A stretch of 6,617 bases of DNA from Betaproteobacteria bacterium (GCA_029858545.1 JAOUFA010000209.1:1-6617), one strand, 5' to 3'. Shown: positions 1 through 5,748, numbered from the stretch's first letter. The notes: a model not told the origin generated them from the sequence alone. Numbers and translations: made by a program.

Positions 1-180
1 ACAACGCGATATGAGAAATTCTGCGCTACGATTGGACGTCGAAGGTCAACCAGGTTGCGATCTCCTCGTAGCGCCACTCTACGGAGCAGGCTGCGGCAAC
101 AATCGAACCGATCGACAAAAGCAGGGGCATTTCAGCGATGGCGCGAAATTGACCGCTTTCGGACTTTTTCTACACCCTCG
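1..180. other. Left flank upstream of the first cassette, no supported gene
   Basis: I see no gene I can support here. Two + frames happen to be open (one to a stop at 193-195, one from an ATG at 11 to a TAG at 182-184), and a 34-codon frame lies on the minus strand (130 down to 26). None has a recognisable product or a convincing ribosome binding site. Because a cassette boundary lies at 180/181, this stretch should be either the 3' end of a preceding cassette with its attC or the attI side of an integron. I could not find a well-paired attC stem in it, so I cannot choose between the two. Confidence 0.4.
149..176 (+). promoter_or_regulatory. Possible sigma-70-type promoter before the first cassette gene
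   Basis: TTGACC at 149-154 matches five of six bases of the -35 consensus. After a 16-nt spacer, TACACC at 171-176 is a weak -10 (three of six). Transcription would begin at about 183, just inside the cassette and about 33 nt before the ATG at 216. The placement is sensible for driving the cassette genes, but the -10 is poor and such matches occur by chance. Confidence 0.25.
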
Positions 181-186
181 TTAGCC
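180..186 (+). other. Integron core site (R' box, GTTRRRY-like), left boundary of cassette 1
   Basis: The sequence GTTAGCC resembles the integron core GTTRRRY, with C in place of the third R. Integron recombination takes place between the G and the first T, so the cassette would start at 181. In integron cassettes the first bases of a cassette are complementary to the inverse core near its own 3' end. Here GTTAGCC is the exact 7-base reverse complement of GGCTAAC at 921-927. That match, rather than the core alone, supports the call. Confidence 0.65.
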
Positions 187-971
187 ACCTCGTAATGCAC
201 TCTCAGGAGATGTAAATGCCAAAGGCCCAGAGTGAATCAGCCGAATCACCGCAAGCGACCACTCCAAGCACGCCGGTGAGTACAAAGGACAAGCTTGCTC
301 TGATAATTTCTCTTGCGTCGCTAGTCATTAGCGCATCTACCTTTGCGATAAACCGTGTCGACGCGGCGAATACCAAGAATTTGGCAGAGCAGAAGCATGC
401 GGCCTCAGCCTTTCAACTTGGGAAAAGATTCGCAACGGGATTCGTGATCTATGTCCAAACGCGCGCCGGAGACGCCGACGCAGTTGCCGCGGCCAAGAAG
501 GATGCGTTGGACTTTGCGCGTTACGCTCAAGCCTACGCTATTAGTCTCGACTTGAATATTGACTTGGCAAACCTGATCGAGAATTACAGATACAAGAACT
601 CAATTTCCCCGGAGGATCCGTCCGTGACTATTGAAGCGAGGCTTGCAACCAACTACGGTCCAGTCGTTGCCGGCAAATTCTCCCTTGGCTATTGGCTCTC
701 ATGGTTACACATCAATTCCCAAGCCGCCCATATCGTGCACCCAGAGTATCTGCCACAGTTCAAGAAGGATTATCCAAAGGTCGCAGCGTTGATTAATGAG
801 CAACTGACAGCACTTGGAGTGCCAAATAGGATGCCCAAGGAAATGCCGGACTTAGAGACCGGAAAACGGGAAACGCTTGATGCCATGCACGCGGCAGAGA
901 AACGACTTGCGAAGCGAGGTGGCTAACCGCTCATCGGTGCGGACGCCTCTCGGCGCCGCACAATTCGAACG
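181..971 (+). mobile_element. Integron gene cassette 1 (791 bp, one ORF plus attC)
   Basis: The unit starts with TTAGCC immediately after G180, contains a single + strand gene filling most of its length (216-926), and ends in an attC-like element whose final G is at 971. The gene begins 35 nt from the left boundary and its stop codon lies inside the inverse core, which is the usual compact layout of integron cassettes. The unit is AT-rich compared with the right half of the window: the 60 bases at 541-600 have 22 G+C, while 4801-4860 have 54. The integrase is not in view, so the assignment rests on site architecture alone. Confidence 0.65.
216..926 (+). CDS. Hypothetical cassette protein with one N-terminal membrane anchor (236 aa)
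   Basis: I do not recognise this protein. It has a hydrophilic, Ser/Thr/Pro-rich N-terminus (residues 1-25), then a hydrophobic segment at about 27-45 (LALIISLASLVISASTFAI), preceded by Lys24 and Lys26 and followed by Arg47. That suggests a single membrane anchor rather than a cleaved signal peptide. The rest is soluble, looks mostly helical, is rich in Ala and Lys, and has aromatic stretches (YGPVVAGKFSLGYWLSWLH, 147-165). There are no cysteines. The start is well supported: AGGAGA at 205-210 lies 5 nt before the ATG. The TAA stop at 924-926 falls inside the attC inverse core. The codons are less GC-biased than those of genes after 2386, which fits acquisition by transfer. Its function is unknown; a membrane-tethered protein facing the periplasm or cytoplasm is all that can be said. 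Confidence 0.8.
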   Translation: MPKAQSESAESPQATTPSTPVSTKDKLALIISLASLVISASTFAINRVDAANTKNLAEQKHAASAFQLGKRFATGFVIYVQTRAGDADAVAAAKKDALDFARYAQAYAISLDLNIDLANLIENYRYKNSISPEDPSVTIEARLATNYGPVVAGKFSLGYWLSWLHINSQAAHIVHPEYLPQFKKDYPKVAALINEQLTALGVPNRMPKEMPDLETGKRETLDAMHAAEKRLAKRGG

Positions 972-977
972 TTAGAG
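921..977 (+). other. attC-like recombination site (57 nt) between cassettes 1 and 2
   Basis: In order: inverse core GGCTAAC (921-927); a 9-nt unpaired spacer (928-936); stem arm GTGCGG (937-942); an unpaired A943; CGCC (944-947); loop TCTC (948-951); GGCG (952-955); CCGCAC (956-961); a 9-nt spacer (962-970); core GTTAGAG (971-977). The central stem is a perfect 10 bp with one extrahelical base, a hallmark of attC sites, which are recognised as folded single strands. The outer boxes pair over CTAAC/GTTAG. They pair over all 7 bases when the cassette is circularised, joining G971 to TTAGCC (181-186). The 57-nt length is at the short end for attC. The stem could also serve as a hairpin after the stop codon, but there is no T-tract for a rho-independent terminator. 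Confidence 0.7.
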
Positions 978-987
978 CGCAATCGAC

Positions 988-2340
988 ATGGGTCGAGTCC
1001 TCGTTTTCGGTTTACTCCTGATCGCCGTCAGTGTTCCTATGGCGGGTGCCGGATCCGTCGTACCCATGCTTGGGCTTCTGATCGCTTCAATCGCGCCCAA
1101 TGCATTTTTGGTCGGACTTGCAATGGTCGTTTTCTCGGTTGCCCGGGGGCTAACGAAGCACATCGGGGTCGCGACATTTGCAACGATCCTAATCACGATA
1201 CTTTTGGGTCTGAACACCCGCCTGCCAAGCGTCGTCTCAGACGCCTTGGATCGGAATCACCTACAGATATCGCGTACTTGGAGCGGGGCCGTCGGCCAGC
1301 CTCTGCATATAGAAACCAACACGCCGGAACTCTGGGGACGGAGATTTCCCTACGCGAGCGTTGCTCCCGCCTGCTATGGGGACGGCTGCTTCATGACGAG
1401 AGGCTTTCGCGGCCCTTACACTGGAATCTCGCGCGACTATTGGCGCGAGAACGTCGTGGAGACAGCACTCGCGGCGGGGTTCTCCAATGCCTCCGCGAAC
1501 GAGAAGGCACCACGGCTGGTGGTGTCTGGATCGCGAGACGAGGACCTCGCAGCGGTAACCATCGAGTTGAAGGATGAGAGCGGCGTCTTGCTCGCGCGTT
1601 TCCATGGAACATTTCGGAATGGTTATTCGCTCGAAACCAAAGACAGCGGAGGAGGCGAGGATGTCAGTTCGCCGCTGGGGCTGCTGCAGTACCTCATGCA
1701 CGGGAATTCCGTCAGTTACTGGTTATCGCGATCGACGCGTCCCGTCGTGGAACCTCCCCTTCAGGCGTTCCTCAAGACGGCAGCCTCACTATCCCACCCT
1801 CAAGCACGCGAGCCTGGCAAGGCGACGCCGGTGGCTCTCGAAATTCTCAGTGAGAAGCTCTACGAGCCGGTCTGGATCATCAAGAACCATGACGACGGAG
1901 CAACTAAGTGGGCCGACCTGACTTTCGACAAGCCACGACACGATCGGTGCGCACAGCTGCTTAAGCTGGAGAAGGCGGGGACACCCTTGATGCAGGGATG
2001 GTTTCTGTTCACTGCCGATCCGACCGGACGCAAGAAGGCGCGCTACACCGGTGAGGTTCTATGCGAAGCCGAGGCGCTGTGGTTTTTTGATTACGCCGCG
2101 GAACGCGGGAAGATGATCTTGACGAAATACACGGCCGCTGGCGACCTGATATATCGAATCTCTTTCGACAAGCCCGCGCCAATGCATGGCTTCGCTGGCC
2201 ACATCATGAACCCTACCTTCAAGGAAGAAGCTGGAAATCTCAATTTCGACTGGTGGGACAGCAACCAAGCAGGCAATGACCGGCATGTCAAAAGGTCCAT
2301 GAAAGTCAGGCTCGCTGAACCCAAGGCACCATCTTCCTAG
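988..2340 (+). CDS. Hypothetical cassette membrane protein, N-terminal TM segments (450 aa)
   Basis: I do not recognise this family. The first 80 residues are strongly hydrophobic and form two or three segments: about 4-20, 24-52 (probably one long helix or a hairpin) and 60-78. The remaining 370 residues are hydrophilic, with a CYGDGC pair of cysteines (129 and 134), two more cysteines (321 and 359), and many aromatic residues near the C-terminus (ALWFFDYA at 363-370, NFDWWDS at 419-425). This suggests a large extramembrane domain, perhaps periplasmic with a Cys129-Cys134 disulfide, but that is inference. No catalytic motif is evident. No strong ribosome binding site precedes the ATG; AGAG at 974-977 is a weak candidate. 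The start fits the cassette boundary 16 nt upstream and the open hydrophobic N-terminus. Base composition is intermediate between cassette 1 and the GC-rich backbone (29 G+C in the 60 bases at 2221-2280). Confidence 0.75.
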   Translation: MGRVLVFGLLLIAVSVPMAGAGSVVPMLGLLIASIAPNAFLVGLAMVVFSVARGLTKHIGVATFATILITILLGLNTRLPSVVSDALDRNHLQISRTWSGAVGQPLHIETNTPELWGRRFPYASVAPACYGDGCFMTRGFRGPYTGISRDYWRENVVETALAAGFSNASANEKAPRLVVSGSRDEDLAAVTIELKDESGVLLARFHGTFRNGYSLETKDSGGGEDVSSPLGLLQYLMHGNSVSYWLSRSTRPVVEPPLQAFLKTAASLSHPQAREPGKATPVALEILSEKLYEPVWIIKNHDDGATKWADLTFDKPRHDRCAQLLKLEKAGTPLMQGWFLFTADPTGRKKARYTGEVLCEAEALWFFDYAAERGKMILTKYTAAGDLIYRISFDKPAPMHGFAGHIMNPTFKEEAGNLNFDWWDSNQAGNDRHVKRSMKVRLAEPKAPSS

Positions 2341-2364
2341 GCGGTGCAGTTGCGCTCTGACCGC
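2341..2364 (+). repeat. Imperfect hairpin with one bulged base just after the cassette 2 gene
   Basis: GCGGT (2341-2345), bulged G2346 and CAG (2347-2349) pair with CTG (2357-2359) and ACCGC (2360-2364) around a 7-nt loop, giving 8 bp with one extrahelical base. The hairpin starts directly after the TAG stop. Its right side runs into CCGCACAAT at 2361-2369, identical to 956-964 in the right arm of the first attC. It may therefore be the stem of a degenerate attC. No T-run follows, so a rho-independent terminator is unlikely. Confidence 0.45.
2352..2361 (+). other. Probable inverse core (R'' box) of cassette 2's truncated attC
   Basis: GCGCTCTGAC is complementary at 9 of 10 positions to GTTAGAGCGC (971-980), the start of cassette 2. 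This is the relation expected between the two ends of one cassette. A match this good at any one site has a chance of about 3 in 100,000. The partner R' core is not found downstream. The site overlaps the right arm of the 2341-2364 hairpin, so this reading competes with taking that hairpin as the attC stem. Confidence 0.45.
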
Positions 2365-2371
2365 ACAATCG

Positions 2372-2378
2372 AGAGGAA
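2372..2378 (+). promoter_or_regulatory. Ribosome binding site that supports the GTG start at 2386
   Basis: AGAGGAA ends 7 nt before GTG 2386. The alternative in-frame starts, GTG 2344 and TTG 2350, lie inside the hairpin and cassette end and have no purine-rich sequence at the right distance. Confidence 0.5.
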
Positions 2379-2385
2379 CGCGCGC

Positions 2386-2712
2386 GTGAAGGACACTGCG
2401 CTCGCGCCAGCGATCGAGACTGAATTGGGCCATGTACTCGCCTCACTCGGAGGGAGCGAACTGCTGAATGAGGCAGATCCGGCAGAACGCAGGCCGCTGC
2501 TCGCCGAGATCCGCATGACGCTGTTCCAGGGGGCGAAACTTCTCGCCAGTCCGGCGGGCATCGGGTGGTCGCACACGGAGACGGATATCCTGCAGAGCAC
2601 GGGCGAGCAGTCGGTCGCTGGAGGGGGCGGCAGCGTGAGACGCGCCGCGGTGGCCGACAAGGCGTTGCACCGGCGCGCCCGCGCCTTGGCATTGGCTTGC
2701 ACGGGAGAATAG
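2386..2712 (+). CDS. Small hypothetical protein (108 aa, GTG start)
   Basis: I do not recognise this protein firmly. Its N-terminal half looks like a real folded region: a helical stretch ending in HVLASLGGSELLNEADPAERR (16-36), then LLAEIRMTLFQGAKLL (38-53) and GWSHTETDILQSTGEQS (60-76). The last pattern faintly recalls the N-terminal helical segment that precedes the catalytic domain in some class I SAM-dependent methyltransferases, but this is from memory and weak. From residue 78 it changes to a Gly run followed by a very basic, low-complexity tail (SVRRAAVADKALHRRARALALA), which could be a frameshifted or eroded end. There is no SAM-binding Gly motif, so it would not be an active methyltransferase. 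The stop codon is one base from the next ATG, which implies translational coupling with the lipoprotein. It is the first gene with the GC-rich backbone composition after the cassettes. Confidence 0.5.
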   Translation: MKDTALAPAIETELGHVLASLGGSELLNEADPAERRPLLAEIRMTLFQGAKLLASPAGIGWSHTETDILQSTGEQSVAGGGGSVRRAAVADKALHRRARALALACTGE

Positions 2713-2713
2713 G

Positions 2714-3064
2714 ATGTGGAGATGCCTGTTGCCCCTTCTCGCGTTGAACGTCCTGGTTGCCTGCGGAGGGGAGTCGAATCCTTCCGCGGCCACGACGCGG
2801 GTGTTCAAGTCCCGCGGCTCCTTGCAGTGCACGGGCGGGGGCACGCCGCCGGCGGTGATGGCCGCGGAACTCGACAATGCGGGCATCGCTGTTCTGCGGT
2901 CGGCATGCGGGAGCGACGGTCTGAGCCGGATTGCGCTGTGCGGCGCCCCGGATGGGGCCCTCAATATCTTTGCAATCCCCGAGGCCCAGGCCGGCCGCGC
3001 GCAGTCTCTGTCGTTCTCCTTGTTGAGTACCTTGCCCGGCGCGTCGGAAGTCCCCTGTCCATGA
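2714..3064 (+). CDS. Small predicted lipoprotein (116 aa)
   Basis: The N-terminus is a lipoprotein signal: Arg3, a hydrophobic stretch (LLPLLALNVLVA) and the lipobox LVAC with Cys17 followed by Gly-Gly. Lipidation and export to the periplasmic face of a membrane are therefore predicted. With Gly18 rather than Asp at +2, outer-membrane sorting would be expected in a Gram-negative cell. The mature part holds four cysteines (39, 65, 76, 115), enough for two disulfides, and a compact alpha/beta pattern (MAAELDNAGIAVLRSACGSDG; LNIFAIPEAQAGRAQSLSF). It resembles uncharacterised small proteins of GC-rich proteobacteria in general layout, but I cannot name a function. GGGAGA (2703-2708) is 5 nt before the ATG, and the upstream stop at 2710-2712 is one base away. 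The signal peptide confirms the frame over the overlapping alternative frame starting at 2716. Confidence 0.7.
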   Translation: MWRCLLPLLALNVLVACGGESNPSAATTRVFKSRGSLQCTGGGTPPAVMAAELDNAGIAVLRSACGSDGLSRIALCGAPDGALNIFAIPEAQAGRAQSLSFSLLSTLPGASEVPCP

Positions 3065-3189
3065 AGAGCCTGGCGGCGGCGACTCTTGGGTCGAAAGACG
3101 GCGTTGGTGACACCGGAGTTTCGCGCCGGACCGGTGTGGAACCCGCGCCGTCGATTCATCGATCACGCCGCGACCAAAGGCAGGCGCGC

Positions 3190-3195
3190 AGGTGA
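3190..3195 (+). promoter_or_regulatory. Ribosome binding site that supports the ATG at 3203
   Basis: AGGTGA lies 7 nt before ATG 3203. The in-frame ATG at 3215 gives the most family-like N-terminus (MKAIVYDTYG) but has no purine-rich site at a suitable distance. Starts upstream of 3203 would add residues unrelated to the family. Confidence 0.5.
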
Positions 3196-3202
3196 CGGGC
3201 CC

Positions 3203-4198
3203 ATGAAAGCAAGCATGAAAGCCATCGTGTACGACACCTACGGGCCGCCCGAGGTTCTTCGCCTGGAAGACGTCGAGAAGCCATCGCCCAGGGACGACGA
3301 AGTCCTGGTCAGGGTCCATGCGGCATCCGTGAACGCGGCCGACTGGCGTTTGATGCGCGCCGACCCGTTTCTGGTACGGCTGTATTGCGGGTTGCTGAAG
3401 CCGAGCAGATTCCGGATTCTCGGCGCCGACATTGCCGGACGGGTCGAGGCGGTGGGCGGCAAGGTCGGCCGGTTCCGGCCGGGCGACGAAGTGTTCGGCG
3501 ACGTCTTCGCGAGTCACCTGGGCGGGTTCGCCGAATACAAATGCGCCCGCGAAAGCGAATTGGTGTTGAAGCCGGCCAATCTCTCGTTCGAGGAGGCGGC
3601 GGCGGTGCCCCTCGCGGCACTCACCGCCTTGCACGGTCTGCGCGACAAGGGACGCATCCAGCCGGGGCAGCAGGTCCTGATCCATGGCGCTTCGGGCGGC
3701 GTCGGCACGTTCGCGGTGCAGCTCGCCCGGTATTTCGGCGCCGAAGTGAGCGCCGTGTGCAGCACGGCGAAGCGGGAGGCGGCGCGCGCGCTCGGCGCCG
3801 ACCACGTGATCGACTACACGCGGGAGGATTTCTCGCGCGGCGCGCGGCGATACGACCTGATCCTTGCGGTGAACGGAAACCGCTCGATCTTCGATTACCG
3901 GCGCGCGCTGACCCGCGGCGGAACCTATGTGATGGCGGGGGGCCACAGCGCGCAGCTCGTGCAAGCCCTGCTGCTCGGGCCCGGGTTGTCGTTGCTCGGC
4001 AAGCGCAGGATGGGCGCGCTGACCTCGGTGCCCAACCAGAGGGATCTGCACTTCCTGAAGGAGCTGCTCGAAGCGGGCCGGTTGCGGCCCGTCATCGACC
4101 GGCGTTACCCGCTGAGCGAGCTGCGCGAGGCGATCCGCTACCTCGAAGCGGGCCATGCGAAAGGCAAGGTGGTGATCGCGCTGGAGCCGGGCGGATGA
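3203..4198 (+). CDS. Zinc-less NAD(P)-dependent MDR oxidoreductase, quinone-oxidoreductase-like (331 aa)
   Basis: This is a medium-chain dehydrogenase/reductase of the quinone oxidoreductase type; members reduce quinones or activated double bonds with NADPH in the cytoplasm. The N-terminal GroES-like domain runs from about 5 to 130, with DDEVLVRVHAASVNAADW at 31-48 and GADIAGRVEAVG at 74-85. The Rossmann domain follows, with the dinucleotide loop HGASGGVGTFAVQLA at 161-175 (AxxGxxG type) and an AxxLGADHVIDY stretch near 194-205. The zinc-binding cysteines and histidine of alcohol dehydrogenases are absent, as expected for this subgroup. Length is normal and the gene looks intact. It begins 138 nt after the lipoprotein gene in a region with no other feature, so it may have its own promoter. 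The exact substrate cannot be inferred. The start at 3203 is chosen by its ribosome binding site; 3215 is possible. Confidence 0.88.
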   Translation: MKASMKAIVYDTYGPPEVLRLEDVEKPSPRDDEVLVRVHAASVNAADWRLMRADPFLVRLYCGLLKPSRFRILGADIAGRVEAVGGKVGRFRPGDEVFGDVFASHLGGFAEYKCARESELVLKPANLSFEEAAAVPLAALTALHGLRDKGRIQPGQQVLIHGASGGVGTFAVQLARYFGAEVSAVCSTAKREAARALGADHVIDYTREDFSRGARRYDLILAVNGNRSIFDYRRALTRGGTYVMAGGHSAQLVQALLLGPGLSLLGKRRMGALTSVPNQRDLHFLKELLEAGRLRPVIDRRYPLSELREAIRYLEAGHAKGKVVIALEPGG

Positions 4199-4299
4199 AC
4201 GCGCGCGCCGCCGGCCGTCGCTGCGGCGAACCCGAGCCGCGTCGCCGGGCGGTTCGCGCGACGACTTGGCACGCGGCAGCCCGGACAGTATCCTGAGCC

Positions 4300-5253
4300 A
4301 TGCGCATCGCGATCCTCGACGACATTCATCAGGCGTACCAACGCACCGCCGGCCTGCGCCGCCTGCGCGAGCGCGCCGAGGTGACGATCTTCACGGCGCC
4401 GTTCGGCGACCCCGGCGTGCTGCGCGGTTTCGACGCGCTGGTCGCCAATCGCGAGCGCACCGCCTTCACGCGCGCGCTGTTCGAGCAGCTCCCCGCGCTT
4501 CGCATCCTCGCGCAGACCGGAAACCACGCCTATCACATCGATCTCGCCGCGGCGCAGGAGCGCGGGGTGATCGTGGCCAAGGCGAGCGGCGGTTTTTCCA
4601 CCGGCGCCGCGGAGCTGACGATCGGTCTGGCGATCGCGCTGATGAGAAACATCGCGGCGGGCGATGCGGCGGTGAAATCGGGCGGCTGGCCGACGCCGCT
4701 CGGCGCCGAGCTGAACGGCAGGACGCTGGGCATCGTCGGTCTCGGGCATGTCGGCCGCCACGTCGCGAAGATCGCCGGCGCGTTCGGCATGCGCGTGCTC
4801 GCCTGGAGGCGCGCGCCCGACGACGGCGCGGCGGCGCGCGCCGGCGCCGAGCCGGCGGAGCTCGACGACTTGCTGCGCGAGGCGGATGTCGTGTCGGTGC
4901 ACGCGACGCTCGGCCCGCAAACGCGCGGGCTGCTCGATGCGCGCCGCATCGCGCTGATGAAGCCGGGCGCCTATCTGATCAACACCGCGCGCGGGCCGAT
5001 CGTCGACGAAGCGGCGCTCGTCGACGCGCTCGAAAACCGGCGCATCGCCGGCGCCGCGCTCGACGTCTTCGACAGCGAGCCGCTGCCGCGCGGACATCCG
5101 CTGACGAGGCTGCCGAACGTGGTCCTCACGCCGCATCTGGGCTGGCCCACCGACAGAAAGTACGAACAGTTCGCCGCGGCGGTCGCCGACGTGCTGCTCG
5201 CGCATCTCGACGGGCGCGAAGTGCCGCGCTTTGTCGGGCAGCACGACGCCTGA
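4300..5253 (+). CDS. D-2-hydroxyacid dehydrogenase family protein (317 aa)
   Basis: The enzyme should interconvert a 2-oxo acid and a D-2-hydroxy acid with NAD(P)H in the cytoplasm (family of phosphoglycerate dehydrogenase and glyoxylate/hydroxypyruvate reductase). The nucleotide-binding motif GLGHVG is at 147-152 within TLGIVGLGHVGRHVAK. The catalytic triad is recognisable: Arg231 in NTARGPIVDE, Glu260 in LDVFDSEPLP and His279 in LTPHLGW. The usual substrate-binding region is represented by the Gly-rich AKASGGFSTGAAELT (93-107). The end of the second Rossmann strand reads VLAWRR (166-171), with Arg where NAD-specific members carry Asp, so NADPH preference is plausible but inferred. No clear ribosome binding site is seen. 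The gene starts 101 nt after the oxidoreductase and is followed 21 nt later by the NTF2-like gene. Length is typical and all key residues are present. Confidence 0.9.
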   Translation: MRIAILDDIHQAYQRTAGLRRLRERAEVTIFTAPFGDPGVLRGFDALVANRERTAFTRALFEQLPALRILAQTGNHAYHIDLAAAQERGVIVAKASGGFSTGAAELTIGLAIALMRNIAAGDAAVKSGGWPTPLGAELNGRTLGIVGLGHVGRHVAKIAGAFGMRVLAWRRAPDDGAAARAGAEPAELDDLLREADVVSVHATLGPQTRGLLDARRIALMKPGAYLINTARGPIVDEAALVDALENRRIAGAALDVFDSEPLPRGHPLTRLPNVVLTPHLGWPTDRKYEQFAAAVADVLLAHLDGREVPRFVGQHDA

Positions 5254-5274
5254 GACCGGGGCGGCGCGGCGCCG

Positions 5275-5667
5275 ATGGGCGGCATGCAGGACGAAGAGCA
5301 GGCGATCCGGCAACTGGTCGGCAAGTGGCGCATCGCCGCGGCGGCCGGCAACACCGAGCACGTGCTCAGCCTGGTGGCCGATGACGCGGTGTTTCTCGCC
5401 CCGGGCCAGGCGCCGATGCGCAAGTCCGACTTCGCCGCGGCGCAGGCCGCGCTGAAGCAGTTCGACCTCAGGATCGACTGCCAGATCCAGGAAATCCGGG
5501 TCCTCGGAGACTGGGCCTACTGCTGGAACAAGCTCTCGGTGGTGATCACGCCCAATCATGGCGGCGCCGCGGTCAAGCGCGCGGGCCACGTTCTTTCCGT
5601 TCTGCACAAGCGTGACGGGGCCTGGGCGATCGTTCGCGACGCGAACATGCTCGCGGTGGTTCGCTGA
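5275..5667 (+). CDS. SgcJ/EcaC-type NTF2-like (DUF4440-like) protein (130 aa)
   Basis: This small protein fits the NTF2-like fold family often annotated as SgcJ/EcaC oxidoreductase or DUF4440. It opens with a helix EEQAIRQLVGKWRIAAAAGNTEHVL and goes on to VADDAVFLAPGQAPMRKSDF (34-53), the typical 'dose, time, place' segment. The central strands DCQIQEIRVLGDWAYCWNKLSVVITP (69-94) and the final VLSVLHKRDGAWAIVRDANM complete the cone-shaped fold. Members form dimers or bind small ligands, and most have no proven reaction. The length of about 130 residues is usual. The start could be ATG 5275 or ATG 5284; the second begins MQDEEQ and fits homologues equally well, and neither has a strong ribosome binding site. 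It lies 21 nt downstream of the hydroxyacid dehydrogenase, so co-transcription is likely. Confidence 0.8.
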   Translation: MGGMQDEEQAIRQLVGKWRIAAAAGNTEHVLSLVADDAVFLAPGQAPMRKSDFAAAQAALKQFDLRIDCQIQEIRVLGDWAYCWNKLSVVITPNHGGAAVKRAGHVLSVLHKRDGAWAIVRDANMLAVVR

Positions 5668-5734
5668 AGGCGCCTGCGGGGGCTTGACCGGCGCGTCTCG
5701 CGGGCTTCATGATCCGCACTCGCGTCTTTCACGC

Positions 5735-5741
5735 AAGGAGG
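5735..5741 (+). promoter_or_regulatory. Strong ribosome binding site of the Bug-family receptor gene
   Basis: AAGGAGG is a full Shine-Dalgarno match with a 7-nt spacer to ATG 5749. It is the strongest such site in the window, which suits an abundant periplasmic binding protein, and it fixes the start. Confidence 0.75.
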
Positions 5742-5748
5742 AACAAGA

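Larger units (their letters stand above)
972..2361 (+). mobile_element. Integron gene cassette 2, 3' end degraded
   Basis: This unit starts with TTAGAGCGC directly after the attC recombination point. It holds one large gene (988-2340) whose ATG is only 16 nt from the boundary. A cassette beginning this way should end with an inverse core close to GCGCTCTAAC, and GCGCTCTGAC is found at 2352-2361, 12 nt after the stop codon. No GTT trinucleotide occurs from 2361 to 2500, so the core that should close the attC is absent. At about 1.4 kb it is long for a cassette. The right boundary given here is the last base of the inverse core; the true end may be up to about 2386. Confidence 0.5.

Noticed and set aside
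26..130. 34-codon minus-strand ORF with a hydrophobic start
   Set aside because: It is very short, has no ribosome binding site I could identify, and is not distinguishable from chance.
1..186. A second complete attC ending at the core 180-186
   Set aside because: I looked for an inverse core and paired stem upstream (GGTCAAC at 44-50 and ATCGAAC near 102-108 were candidates) but found no convincing symmetrical stem. The stretch may be attI or a degraded site.
2743..2749. GTTGAAC as the missing R' core of cassette 2
   Set aside because: It fits GTTRRRY but lies about 390 nt from the inverse core, far longer than known attC sites, and is inside the lipoprotein signal sequence.
2306..4156. 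616-codon open frame on the minus strand
   Set aside because: It lies antisense to the clear MDR oxidoreductase and lipoprotein genes. Its product is rich in Arg, Ala, His and Gln with no domain, as expected for a shadow frame in GC-rich DNA.
3385..4296. 303-codon + frame overlapping the quinone-oxidoreductase-like gene
   Set aside because: Its composition is extremely Arg- and Gly-rich and it sits out of frame with the intact MDR enzyme.
4199..4299. GC-rich dyads such as GCGGC/GCCGC between the oxidoreductase and dehydrogenase genes, as a terminator
   Set aside because: The stems are short, the region is so GC-rich that dyads are expected, and no T-run follows.
4266..5384. 372-codon + frame overlapping the hydroxyacid dehydrogenase
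   Set aside because: It is an alternative frame whose product is almost entirely Arg, Ala and Gly, whereas the other frame carries the GLGHVG motif and catalytic Arg/Glu/His.
4138..5607. 489-codon open frame on the minus strand
   Set aside because: It is antisense to the D-2-hydroxyacid dehydrogenase and the NTF2-like gene, both with convincing family motifs. Its Arg/Ala-rich composition indicates a shadow.
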